Origin: Prunus persica
Lineage: Eukaryota > Streptophyta > Magnoliopsida > Rosales > Rosaceae
Length of the DNA stretch: 64,000 nt
Reading direction: 5' to 3'
Assembly: GCF_000346465.2 (NCBI RefSeq)
Contig: NC_034013.1
Coordinates: 12,013,373 to 12,077,372, forward strand
In this document: piece after piece, positions 11,680 through 23,200 of the stretch
How positions within the stretch are numbered: position 1 is the stretch's first letter
Layout: every line of letters begins with the position of its first letter
The notes under the pieces: model-generated
Told to the model about the DNA's origin: nothing
Seen by the model: the letters and a program-made list of their open reading frames with translations, nothing else
Database searches by the model: none
Made by a program: the position numbers and the translations under genes

Positions 11680-12590
11680 AGATTTTCTATTTAAACCCCA
11701 CACTTCTCTTAGTTCACCCCATACTCTAAGTTTACCTCAACTTTTAATTGAATTTTCACAATTTCTAAGAAAACCCCACTATCTTCCCAAACTACCCTTA
11801 AATACACCCCAAGCTCAAAAAATAAGAAATAAAAGAAATTTTATATTTAAACCCCACAAGCTACCCTTAGAGGAGGAAGTACGTTCTTATTTGACAGACA
11901 CTTGATTTGTTGACAATGTTAATTTATATATTGGTAAATTTTTTGTGCATAATATGTGATTGTTATTTGATTTCTTCCTGCGAATGCCATCTAGAATTTT
12001 TAAACATTGAAACACTATGTACTGAAGCTTTAGGCACTTACTTTGAGATGAGATAAAACGGGTACTTGAGGTTGCTACACATTGCAATAGGAGTAAGCCA
12101 TCTAATCGGCCATCAATGGAGAATACATTGAAGCTTTTATTAGAGTGGAAAAGCAACAAGAAAAATAACCAACTATTGAAGCATGCTGGAATTCCAAAAG
12201 TGACAATAATATTACTATTCCCAACAGCTTTACTAAAACATCAGGTAAAAAAAAATAAACAAACAAAAGCAATCAACAGCCAAGCAATCAACAAAGGGAA
12301 GAGAATAAGATCATTACAGCCAAACAATCAACAAGTCTTTCCATTAGCTCCCACGCAGATTTCTAAGAGGCATGCTCGTCAATGTTTTACGTCTCTGGCA
12401 ATACGATGTAAAGGAGTTCGTATTTTTCTAAAACTTAATATGAAGAGTGATGAATGTATATAGATGTACTAGGGTTAAGTATTAAGTTGGATGACATTTT
12501 TTTTCATTTTACACAATAATAAAACTTACAACTTAATGATTTAAGTATTAGGGTGAACTAAAAGAAGTATGAGGTTTAAATAGAAAATCT
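11680..12590. mobile_element. TIR-bounded element of about 911 bp
   Basis: The left end (11680-11728) starts AGATTTTCTATTTAAACC and continues through a TTAGTTCACCC motif. The inverse of the right end (12542-12590) reads the same with about 85-90% identity over roughly 45 bp. A second copy of the TTTAAACCCCACA motif occurs inside at about 11845-11865. The interior has no recognisable transposase. Long TIRs on a non-coding body suggest a Mutator-like or other non-autonomous DNA transposon; no target duplication was recognised. Confidence 0.55.
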
Positions 12591-13426
12591 AAAACAAATA
12601 TTGAAAAGGAAACTTTGTCCTCTTCCTCTGGCTTTCTAACCATCCAATGAGAAATACCCATCGATCAAAGTTCAAACCCCTCCCAATCCTTTCAGAAGTT
12701 GAAACAATAATAAAGCCCAAATTGGCACTCTTCCACCGTCTTGATCCCTCACCATATCGATGTCTTCGCCTCCACCTTCAGGGGATTGTAGCCTATGCAT
12801 CTGGTTCAAGGGTTAATCTAGCACTTAAACCCTTTGATCTCTTTGGTTATGGTTGAAGTTGCTGAAGAAACGCATAACATATTGTTCAAAGATCAATCCA
12901 AAAAATATTAATCAATTCTGTTATGTTCCTCGTGTTTCTCGATAACAAAACAAGTCAAAGATAGAATTTGGGAGAACGGGAAGAAAATAAACAGACCTAA
13001 TTTCCAAGGAAATTGTTAATGTGAATGAAGACCTAAACAAGATCAATAAGCCCGTGAAACTGCAGAGAGTTATAAAATAATAAAAATAAAATACTTTTTT
13101 ATTTTCATTTTTAATATTTGTTGTTTTGAAATTTGAACCATGAGTTAACGGGTGTTCTCTATGTTTAGTATGAGTACAAATGGCGAAATATTAAGAAAGA
13201 AACAGGAGGGCACAAGGAAATTGAACTCATAAAGGAAAAAAACTAAGATATAATATATAAAAATCAAAATACAAATATGGATTATGACCAAATTTGAAAG
13301 TTAAGAAGAGTCAAGTGAGCCTTTTGAGGCTTGGTTGGCTTTGTCAAATTTTTAACATGTTGTTGTTGAGTACAAAATTCACAATAGTTCCTAAAAAAAA
13401 GAAAACAAATCAACTTTAATTGAATG

Positions 13427-13461
<35 letters not shown>

Positions 13462-13853
13462 TTATTTCAGAATGACAATCTATCAAATGGACGGGAAAAA
13501 AAACAAGTCATTGTCTTTCTTTTTTTCTTTTTTTTTTTCCATCTCAAATATGCCTTATAGTTTAGCAATATCTAGAAATTATCAGTAATAAATTAATAAT
13601 CGGAAAAAATTAGTATATGTCAGAAGAAATAAAAAGCTGAGAGGATGACTAGATTGACCAATTCAATCACGTATCCAAACTGCCAAAGCACAGGAAAATT
13701 CTAAACTCTTTGTATAGATTTTCGCTAATCTAGATTGTGATTTGGATTTGGATTTGGTGAGTTTAAACTAACCAAGAAATCGAAGCTTAGGCCCAGCCCT
13801 TTTATACATTAGGCTAGACCCAAATTTGCACTTGGGTCAAATTTTGAATTGTT
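12591..13853. other. Intergenic, no gene recognised
   Basis: AT-rich DNA containing a (TA)15 microsatellite at 13431-13460 and several homopolymer runs. No exon or family motif is visible. Confidence 0.5.
13431..13460. repeat. (TA)15 microsatellite
   Basis: Thirty bases of uninterrupted TA. Confidence 0.9.
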
Positions 13854-14317
13854 AGAGCATGTCTAATGGAACTGATATGGATTCGACTATAAATAAATAA
13901 AATGGGACTAATCTGGCCTGGGTTAGGTCCAAATCTGGTCTCAATTTTTTTTTTAAAGGGCTCTACACTCAGTTTTTGAAAAGAAAACAAGGAGCAACAA
14001 AAGCTGACCCAACATCCATTGAGAAGATGCCACGTGGCACTCTCAAATGCAACAGCCCAACGACTAGTTGCTGGCTCTTTTTTTCTTTCCTTTTTTTTCC
14101 CTCACAACCAATGACTGAAATATTGAGAATATTATTCTTTTTTAGTAGAGGATATTTTGGAACATATTTATGTAATTATCGTATAATTATCGAAAATATC
14201 GCAGAAATTTGGGCACCGATAATATCCTTCAATTATCATAAGCATTTGGTCAATATACCGCAATATGGATATGGAATAGAAAAAAAAAAATTTGAAAAGG
14301 CTTATGCGTGCACATAG

Positions 14318-14392
14318 GTGGATTTGAACCCCTGCCACTTCCATTCTTCCTCTAACGCCTCATCCATCACACTGCTAATAGAAAGAATCCGA
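14318..14392 (-). repeat. SINE-like tRNA-derived head
   Basis: On the minus strand TAGCAGTGTGATGGATGAGGCG (A-box-like) is followed about 30 nt later by GGTTCAAATCC (B-box match). The spacing suits a tRNA-derived SINE; it is not a foldable tRNA gene. Confidence 0.4.
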
Positions 14393-14693
14393 GACCCAAT
14401 CTTCAAATGATTTTGCTTATGGACAATGTCAACCAATCTTAGATTCATATGAGCGACATGTTAACAATTACATACAAAACTATTTTGGGGACTTATCATT
14501 TGATGACTACTTTTCACAATACACGTACTCTACACATAGATATGATGAAAATAAAATTTTGAACCTCATAGGAACTCTATGTGGTACTAAGTTACTCATG
14601 TATATTACCATGCAATTTATTAAGTGTAAAAAATTGTAGTTAATCATTATACATAAATGATTATGTTGTATTTAATCTTCTTTCATTAATTAC

Positions 14694-14717
14694 TATATAT
14701 ATATATATATATATATA
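14694..14717. repeat. (AT)n microsatellite
   Basis: About 12 AT units. Confidence 0.85.
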
Positions 14718-15359
14718 ATACACTCACAATATTTGTAAGCTCACTCTATAATCAACTTAAATAAGTCAAACCTACCATGTAATGCATTTTCTTCTAATTT
14801 TTTCTGATAAAATAATAGATAATTGACTAAATAAACATCATCTAAAATTTCAATCAAAATTCCCAAGTTTTTCTTACAATTTTCATGATTTTTAATCAAT
14901 ATTTACCGATATCGATACTTTTCGGATATTTCTATCAATATATCTATGTTCTTGGACACCCGATATTTCTGAAACCCTTGATATTTTAGACCTTGCTCAC
15001 AACTCTATTAAAACCTAACCATTTGTTCATCACCTTCTCACCTAAAAAATCTCTCAATTACTCCAAACATTTTTACTTGTTTGTCTTTTTTCATTTTGCT
15101 CAAAATTGTTGTTCCAAAGTATGGCTCAAAATTGTTTCCAAAAATAAAATTTTGTGTTGCTTCTCTTATGCTGAGATTTTTATCACAAATAAAATAATAA
15201 TAAATTAAAATAACAAGTTTTGAGTTAGCCCCTAGCCCCTCACCACCACTAGACCCACAAAAAAAAAATTAAGAGGCTAGATTTTATGAATAGTACCATT
15301 TTAAGGGGCTAAAACAACACCTAACCCCTTACACCTTGCCCTTACATTAGACATGCTCT

Positions 15360-16047
15360 CATGTTATATGTATGGAGTTGGTGTACGATCTGGAGCCACA
15401 AACACCACTTGGGTGATTCTTATACAACCCAAAATGCAAAAGAAATTTTAGGGTTGTTTTTTTGGTAGTTGAATTTTGATCTGTGTCCCAATTCAATACC
15501 AAAACTTTTTTTTATATGTTATTTATATATAAACGATTTGAAAGAGGAGGAATCGAACCTAGAGCTGCCTATCAAAAAAAAAAAAAAAAACTAGAACTTC
15601 ATCTTAATCACTTGAGTTACAAGCCCCTTACTTCAATATCAAAGTTTTGATTTGTCTCAAAATGCTAAATAATTTTTTTGTAAGCAAAATTAACTAATCT
15701 AATTGGCAAAAATTCTTTGTAATTAACATGGTATAGTGATTTGAAATTTATACTTCGTCTAAGATTTAAAAGGAAAATATTGAGAGTTAGATGTGTAAAT
15801 TGTTATGAAAAATTTGCACTAAGATGTGAAAGATTATTCTACTTTTTTTCTTTTTTTATTTAGGTCGAAATTCTACTTTTTAATTTGTCCCAAGTTTCCA
15901 ACACTTTTATTTTCTTAACAAAACGGGTGTGACCCATATTGTTGTGGGAGAACTATTAGACTTTAAAAGCTTTTAAATTTTTTTATTCGTCGTTTCAACA
16001 GAGGAGGGAGATTGCTCAGAAGGAAGGGGAAAAAAAAGGGGAGAGAG
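15360..16047. other. Intergenic and promoter region
   Basis: Contains the SINE-like head at 15547-15632 and then AT-rich DNA leading to the purine-rich leader AGAAGGAAGGGGAAAAAAAGGGGAG just before the ATG at 16048 (positions about 16018-16045). No other exon is seen. Confidence 0.5.
15547..15632 (-). repeat. SINE-like tRNA-derived head
   Basis: On the minus strand GTAACTCAAGTGATTAAG (A-box-like) precedes GGTTCGATTCC (exact B-box fit) by about 50 nt, separated by a long T-run. This is the clearest pol III-type signature in the window. Confidence 0.45.
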
Positions 16048-18141
16048 ATGGGTGGAGCCCAGGCGATGAAGAGAATCCCTCGCATCAAGTTTCCTCAGAG
16101 ACATCCCAAACCCTCTGGTCTGTCGTTCTAATCGTTTTCTGAACCATTGGTTTCACCTCAATATATTGATTTTACTCTCCACTAACTTTAAGGTCTATGC
16201 ATGTATGTACATATGTGTTTGAATTTACGCTGTATTTTTGTTCCAATTCTTATGGGTTCTGTTGAATTGGCCTAAGATTTGTGCGTTGCTTGTAAATTTG
16301 GGAACTTTATTGATGTCTTATTTTCTTTCTCTGTATTACATTGAATCATAGATTGGATTTGTGATATCTCCAAAACGCCTAATGGTATGAACTATAGACT
16401 GATTTCAATTGGTTGCTTTTGTAACATGTTGCCATTGGTTGAAGCTTCTGGGCAACCATTTGTGTGAGCTTAATAGATTGATAGGTTTCATTTACTAAGA
16501 TTAGCTGCCTCGATTTTTTTGGATGGAAATCTCTGCTTGTTGGTTTAAGTGCATAAACTATTCGGCTTGGCTGCATCATGCAAATGCTGAAAGTAAGGTA
16601 TAGGCAGTGCTAAAAATATGGGAATTGATTACATTGAGAATAGGATTAACCGGAAGATGCCGCTTGGGGAGGGAGTCTCAAATGTAAGTTTTGAATTTTC
16701 TGCAGGTTCCGGAATGTTTCGGCCTCAACGTTATACTTTCTGAGGTGGGTGAACTCATGCAACATAACCCCAAATCGAATCCCCACTTCTATGGGTAGTT
16801 GTTGATCTTTAATCGATTTGGCGGTTTCATTCATTCTGATGTGGTGACATGTAGGCGAAACAAGTGGGCAATGCTACAATTTAGATTGACAATATGGAGT
16901 CATATAACTTAGGGGAACCAACTTTTGAGTTTTCTTGTTTTGATTGCCTCATGCTCAGTCATGTAATATTCAGACTCGAAGAATCATGTAATATGCATTC
17001 AAATTATGGCAACATATAAATATGTATAGGATAATGCTATTTTATCAGACAGTTGGACTGTTTATGAGAACTGTTGATAAGGTGAAATCATGTTTGAATT
17101 TGCAGTCATAATTGACAGTCTAAGAACATTAAATACATACATTGTGCGTGTTGCATATCTATCGGTGTAGCAAAATTGGACGTGCATGATGAATCTATTG
17201 TTGATCTTTATCTTAATTGTAATCCTCATTTTCAGCTATTGTTTGAAGTTTCTTACTTGTTCTTCTCCATTGAGTCATACACATTTGTTTAGATACTATG
17301 TTGTTCTTTTTGGGTCATAGTTCATGTTTTTTCTTAACACTTGTAATTATTTACTTGGCAGGTTCCGAATCTCGAATTCAAGCAGAACCTTTGGCTGGTG
17401 ATGCTTCTCATACTTTCTTCTCCGGTTCAAAGGCCTCAACCACCACCACCTTAGGAGGAAAAGCTTCTCTTCAACCCGAACGAACACCAGTGTCCAAAGA
17501 GGAGATTGAGGCCATTTTGGTATGTGGAACTTTCCTTTTTGTCTCAAGAAGTTCTACACTTATGGTTTGATTCATCAAATTTTCATGCAATGAATTTTGC
17601 AGCCTTAAGTGCTTCCTCTGTCTTGTGATTTTAATCACTATTGAGGCTTAAACAAATAATCAACTGTGTAAAAAGGATAATGCTTGCCTCTTGACTGGCT
17701 ATTGATGCGTCATGTATTTATTGGTATTAAGTGGCGAAAATGGCTAAAGTGGCTAATGTTGTGAAAGTGGTGGATTCCTCAGTTTCACTAATAGTTAATA
17801 AATCTATGCTAAGTCAGCAGTTGTTAGGAAATTCCTCTTCACTGTTTAAGAGACATGTATTGTTCGCCACAAAGCTATGGTATATGATGAATGGTGATTC
17901 TTTTTTATATGTGAGTTATAAAGTGTGAACTAAACATTTGAGTCTTGATCAGGATGGGCGCTAGTCCAGTGAACCATCGTCATCAAAATTTTGAAAGGGC
18001 TAATGTGATGAACTTGAAATCAATTTTCTTGGCTAATGTGACCAACTTGACATCAAATTTCTTGTCTGTCTTTTCTTTGGGCTTGCACTTATTTACTTAT
18101 TTATGTTAATTGTCTTTGGGCAGTTGGGTGGCTGCATCTGA
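16048..18141 (+). CDS. Small plant protein ending LGGCI, function unknown
   Basis: Three exons, 16048-16117, 17362-17519 and 18124-18141, join in frame (70+158+18 nt) to encode 81 residues. The product begins MGGAQAMKRIPRIKFPQRHPKPSGSES, is Ser/Thr/Gly-rich in the middle and ends TPVSKEEIEAILLGGCI. The last exon codes only the final five residues plus stop; its acceptor (GGGCAG) is well formed. The basic N-terminus could be a mitochondrial presequence, but this is inference. I recall similar short proteins with an N-terminal RIKFPQRH motif and LGG-type C-terminus in other plants, without a known function. It converges on ndhS, as expected from the small unknown gene next to ndhS in Arabidopsis. 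Confidence 0.72.
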
Positions 18142-18365
18142 TCCTGTGTGGAGATTGAAGTACAGAGGACTATGTGTTGGACAATATTTTGACCCTTTTA
18201 AAGCACCTGGAAGTATCCAGAGTTGACTTCTTTATATTGTTTAAAGAATAACCTACTAGCTGAAATTCATAATGATAGACAACACTTTGAACAATAAAGA
18301 TGTGATATTGATTGGCATCCTTATGACATGTTTTCTCTTGTAGTCTTGTTCATGCAATTTACAAC

Positions 18366-18559
18366 ACAAGTGGTTGCCATTTAAGCTAGAAATTTCAGTA
18401 CTGCACATTCGGAATTCAAATACATATGCATGTGATAGAGTTTCTAAGGGAATGACTCATTCAACAAGTGGTTGCCATTTAAGTTAGAAATTTCAGTACT
18501 GCACATTCCGAATTCAAATACATATGCATGTGATAGTTTCTAAGGGAATGACTCATTCA
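18366..18559. repeat. 98-bp tandem duplication over the 3' end of ndhS
   Basis: Two direct copies with a period of 98 bp: copy 1 from 18366, copy 2 from 18464. They differ by a few substitutions and a two-base indel (GATAGAGTTTC against GATAGTTTC). Copy 2 contains the ndhS stop codon and its last residues on the minus strand; copy 1 lies in the 3' UTR and carries a second version of the same segment. Confidence 0.85.
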
Positions 18560-19299
18560 GAATCCTTTTGGAGAAAAGGTTCGAGGACGGCAGATTTGGG
18601 ATTTTTCCCAGGAGGGCCCTTGTCTCTGCGCAGTAGCTCTCCCAGTCGGAAAGTAATTAACCTATCCCAATTCCCTCCCTCAAAAAGAACCCCAGCTTTC
18701 CCATCGGTGATTCGCTGTACAATGCCACAGTACTTGTAATAAGGGCTATTAGGGTTGTTCACAATGGCAATCATACCAGGCAGCAACAATGGCAATTCAG
18801 GTGCTTTTGGCTTCTTTGAGCTCACAAGTGCCGCAGTTGATCCAGAGTCTGCAACCAATGGCTTTTTGGGAGGTGGGTTTTTCTCAATGAACTTTTGCAA
18901 CCCCTTCTCACCACCAGGAAATCCCCCAGTAAGCCCCATAAGCTCCTTTTCAAAAGCATCTTCTTGAACGCTTTTAAGAGCACTTGCCGAAGAACTATCT
19001 GATTTTTCTTCATCTGTTTCAGCAGCAACAGCTGCTGATACTTGTTCTTCCACATCTTTTTGTTCTTCAACATTTCTTGTAAGCTCTTGTAGCAGACCTT
19101 CTTCACCATTGCAAAGCCCTCTGCCTCCCAAGATTTCAGATAGATTGAATTTGGCACACGGCCTTAGGGAATGGATCGATGGCTGTTTGTGAATTGTGAA
19201 AGACGATTTATGAGCACGATTGGAGAGATCATTTCTTCCAAGAAAATTGGATTTGAGAAGAGGGCCTTGAAAGCTTGGGAGAGTTATGTTAGAAGCCAT
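18553..19299 (-). CDS. ndhS: NAD(P)H dehydrogenase-like complex subunit S, chloroplast
   Basis: A single-exon protein of 248 residues. Residues 1-45 are a Ser/basic transit peptide; the mature part starts around AKFNLSEILGGRGLCNGE. An acidic low-complexity segment (about 75-115) follows, then GGFPGGEKGLQKFIEKNPPPKKP, a family signature. The C-terminal SH3/PsaE-like domain PELPLLLPGMIAIVNNPNSPYYKYCGIVQRITDGKAGVLFEGGNWDRLITFRLGEL is intact. Known for the family (CRR31/NdhS, At4g23890): it forms the ferredoxin-binding site of the thylakoid NDH-1-like complex in cyclic electron flow. Gene and neighbours (small LGGCI gene, PH gene, NDPK) match the Arabidopsis order. The stop lies in a duplicated 98-bp segment. 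The 5' leader has a GA microsatellite. Confidence 0.95.
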   Translation of the reverse strand: MASNITLPSFQGPLLKSNFLGRNDLSNRAHKSSFTIHKQPSIHSLRPCAKFNLSEILGGRGLCNGEEGLLQELTRNVEEQKDVEEQVSAAVAAETDEEKSDSSSASALKSVQEDAFEKELMGLTGGFPGGEKGLQKFIEKNPPPKKPLVADSGSTAALVSSKKPKAPELPLLLPGMIAIVNNPNSPYYKYCGIVQRITDGKAGVLFEGGNWDRLITFRLGELLRRDKGPPGKNPKSAVLEPFLQKDSE

Positions 19300-19319
19300 G
19301 TTTTACTACTGCAATCAAC

Positions 19320-19346
19320 GGAGAGAGAGAGAGAGAGAGAGAGAGG
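19320..19346. repeat. (GA)n microsatellite upstream of ndhS
   Basis: About 12 GA units, 20 bp before the ndhS ATG on the opposite strand, so a CT tract in its leader. Confidence 0.85.
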
Positions 19347-19476
19347 AAGAAGAAGAGAGAAATATCAACACTTAGAATTTGTGGCCGCAATAGACTCTTG
19401 TTGGGTTATGTCCTATGATCCTATCTTCCCTATCTGTTTGATGCCTGTAGTATTATTGTCTTCATTTGTGATGTAG

Positions 19477-20270
19477 GCCAGCAAAAAGACACATGCCAAA
19501 CACATGTACCCATTCCGACCAAACAAAAAAAAGAAAAAAAACACATGTACCCATCATTTCAATATACACACCTCATCACTCACAATATCCATACTGCGTC
19601 GACTAAACATTTATTTCCTCATTACATCTCAATCATCTGTGAATAAACTAATTCGTAAACAATAATTTTTATTTTTTGAAAAATCTAAAAAATTATAATA
19701 AAAAATCTTAATAACCGACTATCAAATTCGGATAAAGTCTTAGGTACAACTGTTCTATATGTCTAAGTGGGATCAGATGAGACGCTCATGTATCGGTTTC
19801 ATTCATTTGTGAGTGTGTTGCCGTATAGGACAGTCGAACCTAAGACTTTCTCCCAATATAGAGTGTGGCCAAACGTCAAGGGCCTCCAAGGGATTGGGCT
19901 CGTTGTGTGGCCCAAAAGTGATGGCGGTCTGCAAAATTTGGCAATGTGTGTTCCCTCCAGTTGGCATGGCTGAACCTACGTGGCAAACCAACAAGGCAAC
20001 AAGTAACCCGGGAAACTGAATGAGGGTGATCTGGTCCATTTCACATCAATCAGAAACCCCTTCAGTCTACCGTCTCCTCCGTCCCAAAACCCTCTCATAT
20101 CAAACCGCCATTTTCCTCCGCCCTCTCTTGCCGGCAATCTGAACCGTCAGATTCCGATGAAATCGCTACCCACTCTCACCGTCGCTGGATTTCTATCTCG
20201 ATTTCTTTCCAATTGTACTTGTTAATCAACAAAAACAAGTTTTTCATTTCTCAGCGGAAGTTAAACAATT
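19477..20270. promoter_or_regulatory. Divergent promoter region, ndhS (-) and the 20271 gene (+)
   Basis: About 970 bp separate the two divergent ATGs. The right half (20040-20270) is CT-rich, typical of a plant 5' leader. No sharp TATA box was identified for either gene. Confidence 0.4.
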
Positions 20271-23200
20271 ATGGGGAAGAACTCTCGACAGAAGTGGACT
20301 CAGAAGCAGAGCAAGCACAGCTCAAACGACGCCGCATTAGACCACTCGGATTCAGAAGAGGAGATAGAAATAGTTGACGAAGTAAAAACGAAAAAGAGCA
20401 GGAATGGTAAAGAAGAGAGCTCGGTTAGGGTTTCTAAGGATTCGCTCCCCGGTGACAAGCGAAGACCGCGAGAGCGTGGCAATGACGTCGAATATTCGGC
20501 TGAGGTCGAGCACATTGCTTCGAAGAGGAGAAGAGATAGTGAGAGGAAGGATGGGAAGGAGAAGGTTCCAGAAGTTCGTAGAGGAACGGAAGACACTGGT
20601 AATGTGACTGAATTCTCTGTGTCGGTGTTTTCCATTGTGCTTTGAGTTTTTTCTGTTTCTGGTGATGATTGCAATGTAGTTTGAGGTTTTACTCCATCTT
20701 GATGAATTTTTTATTTTTATTTTATTCTTTTCCAACATTGCTGTTGATGATTTGTATACACATTTGAGTGCGGTTAAACTGATTGATATCATGCATCTGA
20801 AAAAGTATATATGTTTGAATTTGTAGAGATGCTTCTGAAACATGAGGTGCGAAATCCCGAGCCAAAGAAGGAGCTTGAGAAGCATATTAGGAGGAGCAGG
20901 GATGGCTCTGTTGAGAAGGGAAAATATAAAGATTATGTGAGAGATGATAATGAAGATTCAGCTGAGGTCGAGTACATTGCTTCAAAGAGGAGAAAAGATA
21001 TTAAGAGGATTCGGAAGGATGTGAAGGAGAAGGTTCCAGAGGTTGGACAAGCAATGGATGACACGGGTAATGTGATTGAATTCTCTTTGCGAGTGTTTAC
21101 GCTGTGCTTTGAATTTTAAATTTTAAATTTTAAATACTTTTATTGTTCCTATTAATGTTTACTGTACAATGTGCAATGTACTTTGAGGTCTTGATGCTTC
21201 TTAATAAGAATATAATTAATCTTTGAAAAGTTTCTATTGATGATTTTTATACACATTGAGTGCACTCAACCTGATTGTTATCATGTATCTTTTTAAGTTT
21301 ATATGTTTCACTTTGTAGAGAGGTATTTGAAAGATGAGGTGCGAAATCCTAAGTTAAAGGAGGAGCTTGAGAAACAAATTAGGAGGAACAGAGATGGCTC
21401 TGTTGACAAGGCGAAATATAAAGATTATGTAAGAGATGATAATGATAGTCGGCGGTCTTCAACGGGAAAGCATGCCAAGGATAGAAGATACATGGATGAT
21501 GAAAATTATAAAGACAAGTATGGCGAAGATGCTGACAGAAGTTATAAGGTGAAGCACGGAGAAGACGGTGACAGAAGTTATAAGGTTAAGCACGGAGAAG
21601 ACGGTGACAGAAGTTATAAGGTTGAGTATGGAGAAGATGGTGACAGAAGTTATAGGGTTAAACATGGAGAAGATGCAGAGAGAAGTTATAAGGATAAGTA
21701 TGGAGAAGATGGTGACAGAATTTATAAGGTCAAGTATGGAGAAGATGGTGATAGAAGTTATAAGTATGGAGAAGATGGTGACAGAAGTTATAAGGATAAG
21801 GATGGAGAAGATGTTGGCAGAAGTTATAAGGTAAAACATGAAGAATATGGTGACAGAAGTTATAAGGATAAGGATGGAGAAGATGCTGACAGAAGTTATA
21901 AGGTAAAGCATGGAGAAGATGGTGGTGACAGAAGTTATAAAGATACGTATGGAGAAGATGGTGACAGAAGTTATAAGGTCAAGTATGGAAAAGATGGTGG
22001 CAGAAGTTACAAGGATGGATATGGAGAAGATGCTGACAAAGATAGGAGGCACAGGGATAGCAAGCCTAAGGAAGATGTTGATTGGAAGAAAACACAGTGG
22101 GAAGACAGGCACAAGGATGAGCATGCCTTAATAGATCACAATGGTGACAGGTCGGGTACTAAGTACACAAGGGATAAAAGTAATGCTGGTGGAATTCGAT
22201 ATAAGAAATCAAGATTTGATAGTAGTAATTATGACGATGGTCAAAACACTAGATACAGTGATGATAGGGGAAAGCGAGATGATGATAAAGAGGACCAAAT
22301 CTACAGTAGGTGCCTAAGTACCAGGGAACACGCTGATGCAGAAAAGAAAATTACAGGCAGAGCCATGGTAAAGTCTGTTGATGATAAAGAAGATTCTCAC
22401 AAATGCTGTGTTGATGCAGACTTTAGTGCAAGTCATAAAAGACAGATGAGTTTCCCTAGCTCCTATTCTCATGTTGCGAAAGACCAGTGCAGGTAATTGT
22501 TTTTCTTCTTATTTTATGTTCTCATCATGTGGTAAGGATTTTTAGAGAATGCAGTCTTGTATTGTATTCATGAATGCAGCAAGTGTTGTTATGTTCAAAT
22601 GATTTTTTTTTTTTGGCATCTTTGCTTAGAAAAGGCATTTGTTGTTCAGTGTTGACTGGTTATGCATGTTTCAGTGCCTAGTTGTAGCGGTTTTTGGAAT
22701 GAATGGTTTTGTGCCAATAATTATCTGTTTCAAAAATGGACTTTGTAGACCATACTGATAAGTGACATGAAGATGAATGAGTTGTATATGGATGTCAGGC
22801 ATTAATTCTCTACGATGAAGGGAAATCTGAAACTTTTCTAATTCAGTCAAATCTACTTTTATGTGTTCTTTACAATTTTAAGTAGTAATTTGCATACAGG
22901 GACTTGGAATTTGTCTGGATATGTCATAATGATCTTATGGTTGCTAGTGCTTCACTTTTTTTTTTCTTTTTTTCTTTTGGTCATTTGGTTTGACAAGAAG
23001 CAATCACTGTCAAAATATTTGTGCTATAGAACCTCTACTAATGAATGTCCTTGTGGGCCTTCTTTAGGCACTCAAGGGAAGCAGAATTGATGTCTGGTGA
23101 CTCTGAACCTCAAGAAAGGGTTAGGCATAGTCTCCTTCATTTTAAGGAGGTTGCAGATGTTTGTGGAGTACTCAAACAGTCTTCTTTGTCTAAGCCTACC

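Larger units (their letters stand above)
13854..15359. mobile_element. TIR element of about 1.5 kb with nested repeats
   Basis: The 15 bases AGAGCATGTCTAATG at 13854-13868 recur as a perfect inverted copy at 15345-15359, and nearby inner sequence is also partly inverted (GGGTTAGGT near 13920 against ACCTAACCCC near 15320). AGAGCAT(C/G)TC.AATG ends are typical of non-autonomous plant DNA transposons. The interior holds AT-rich stretches with recurring GATATTTTC/CGATAATATC-like words (14120-14240 and 14890-14985), a SINE-like head at 14318-14392 and an AT microsatellite, so the element appears to have received other insertions. No transposase is seen and no clear target duplication was found. 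Confidence 0.55.

Noticed and set aside
14318..14392. Possible tRNA gene on the minus strand
   Set aside because: B-box-like GGTTCAAATCC is present, but the T stem and acceptor stem do not pair, so it is a SINE-like head and not a tRNA.
17298..17570. 90-codon ORF with hydrophobic N-terminus over exon 2 of the small LGGCI gene
   Set aside because: The first 22 codons are intron sequence ending in the acceptor TTGGCAG; only the spliced reading gives the conserved N- and C-termini.
21459..22124. Long minus-strand ORF (221 codons) with ITSVTIFSI repeats
   Set aside because: It is the reverse complement of the coding minisatellite; low-complexity Ile/Ser/Thr pattern is an echo of the real plus-strand repeat.
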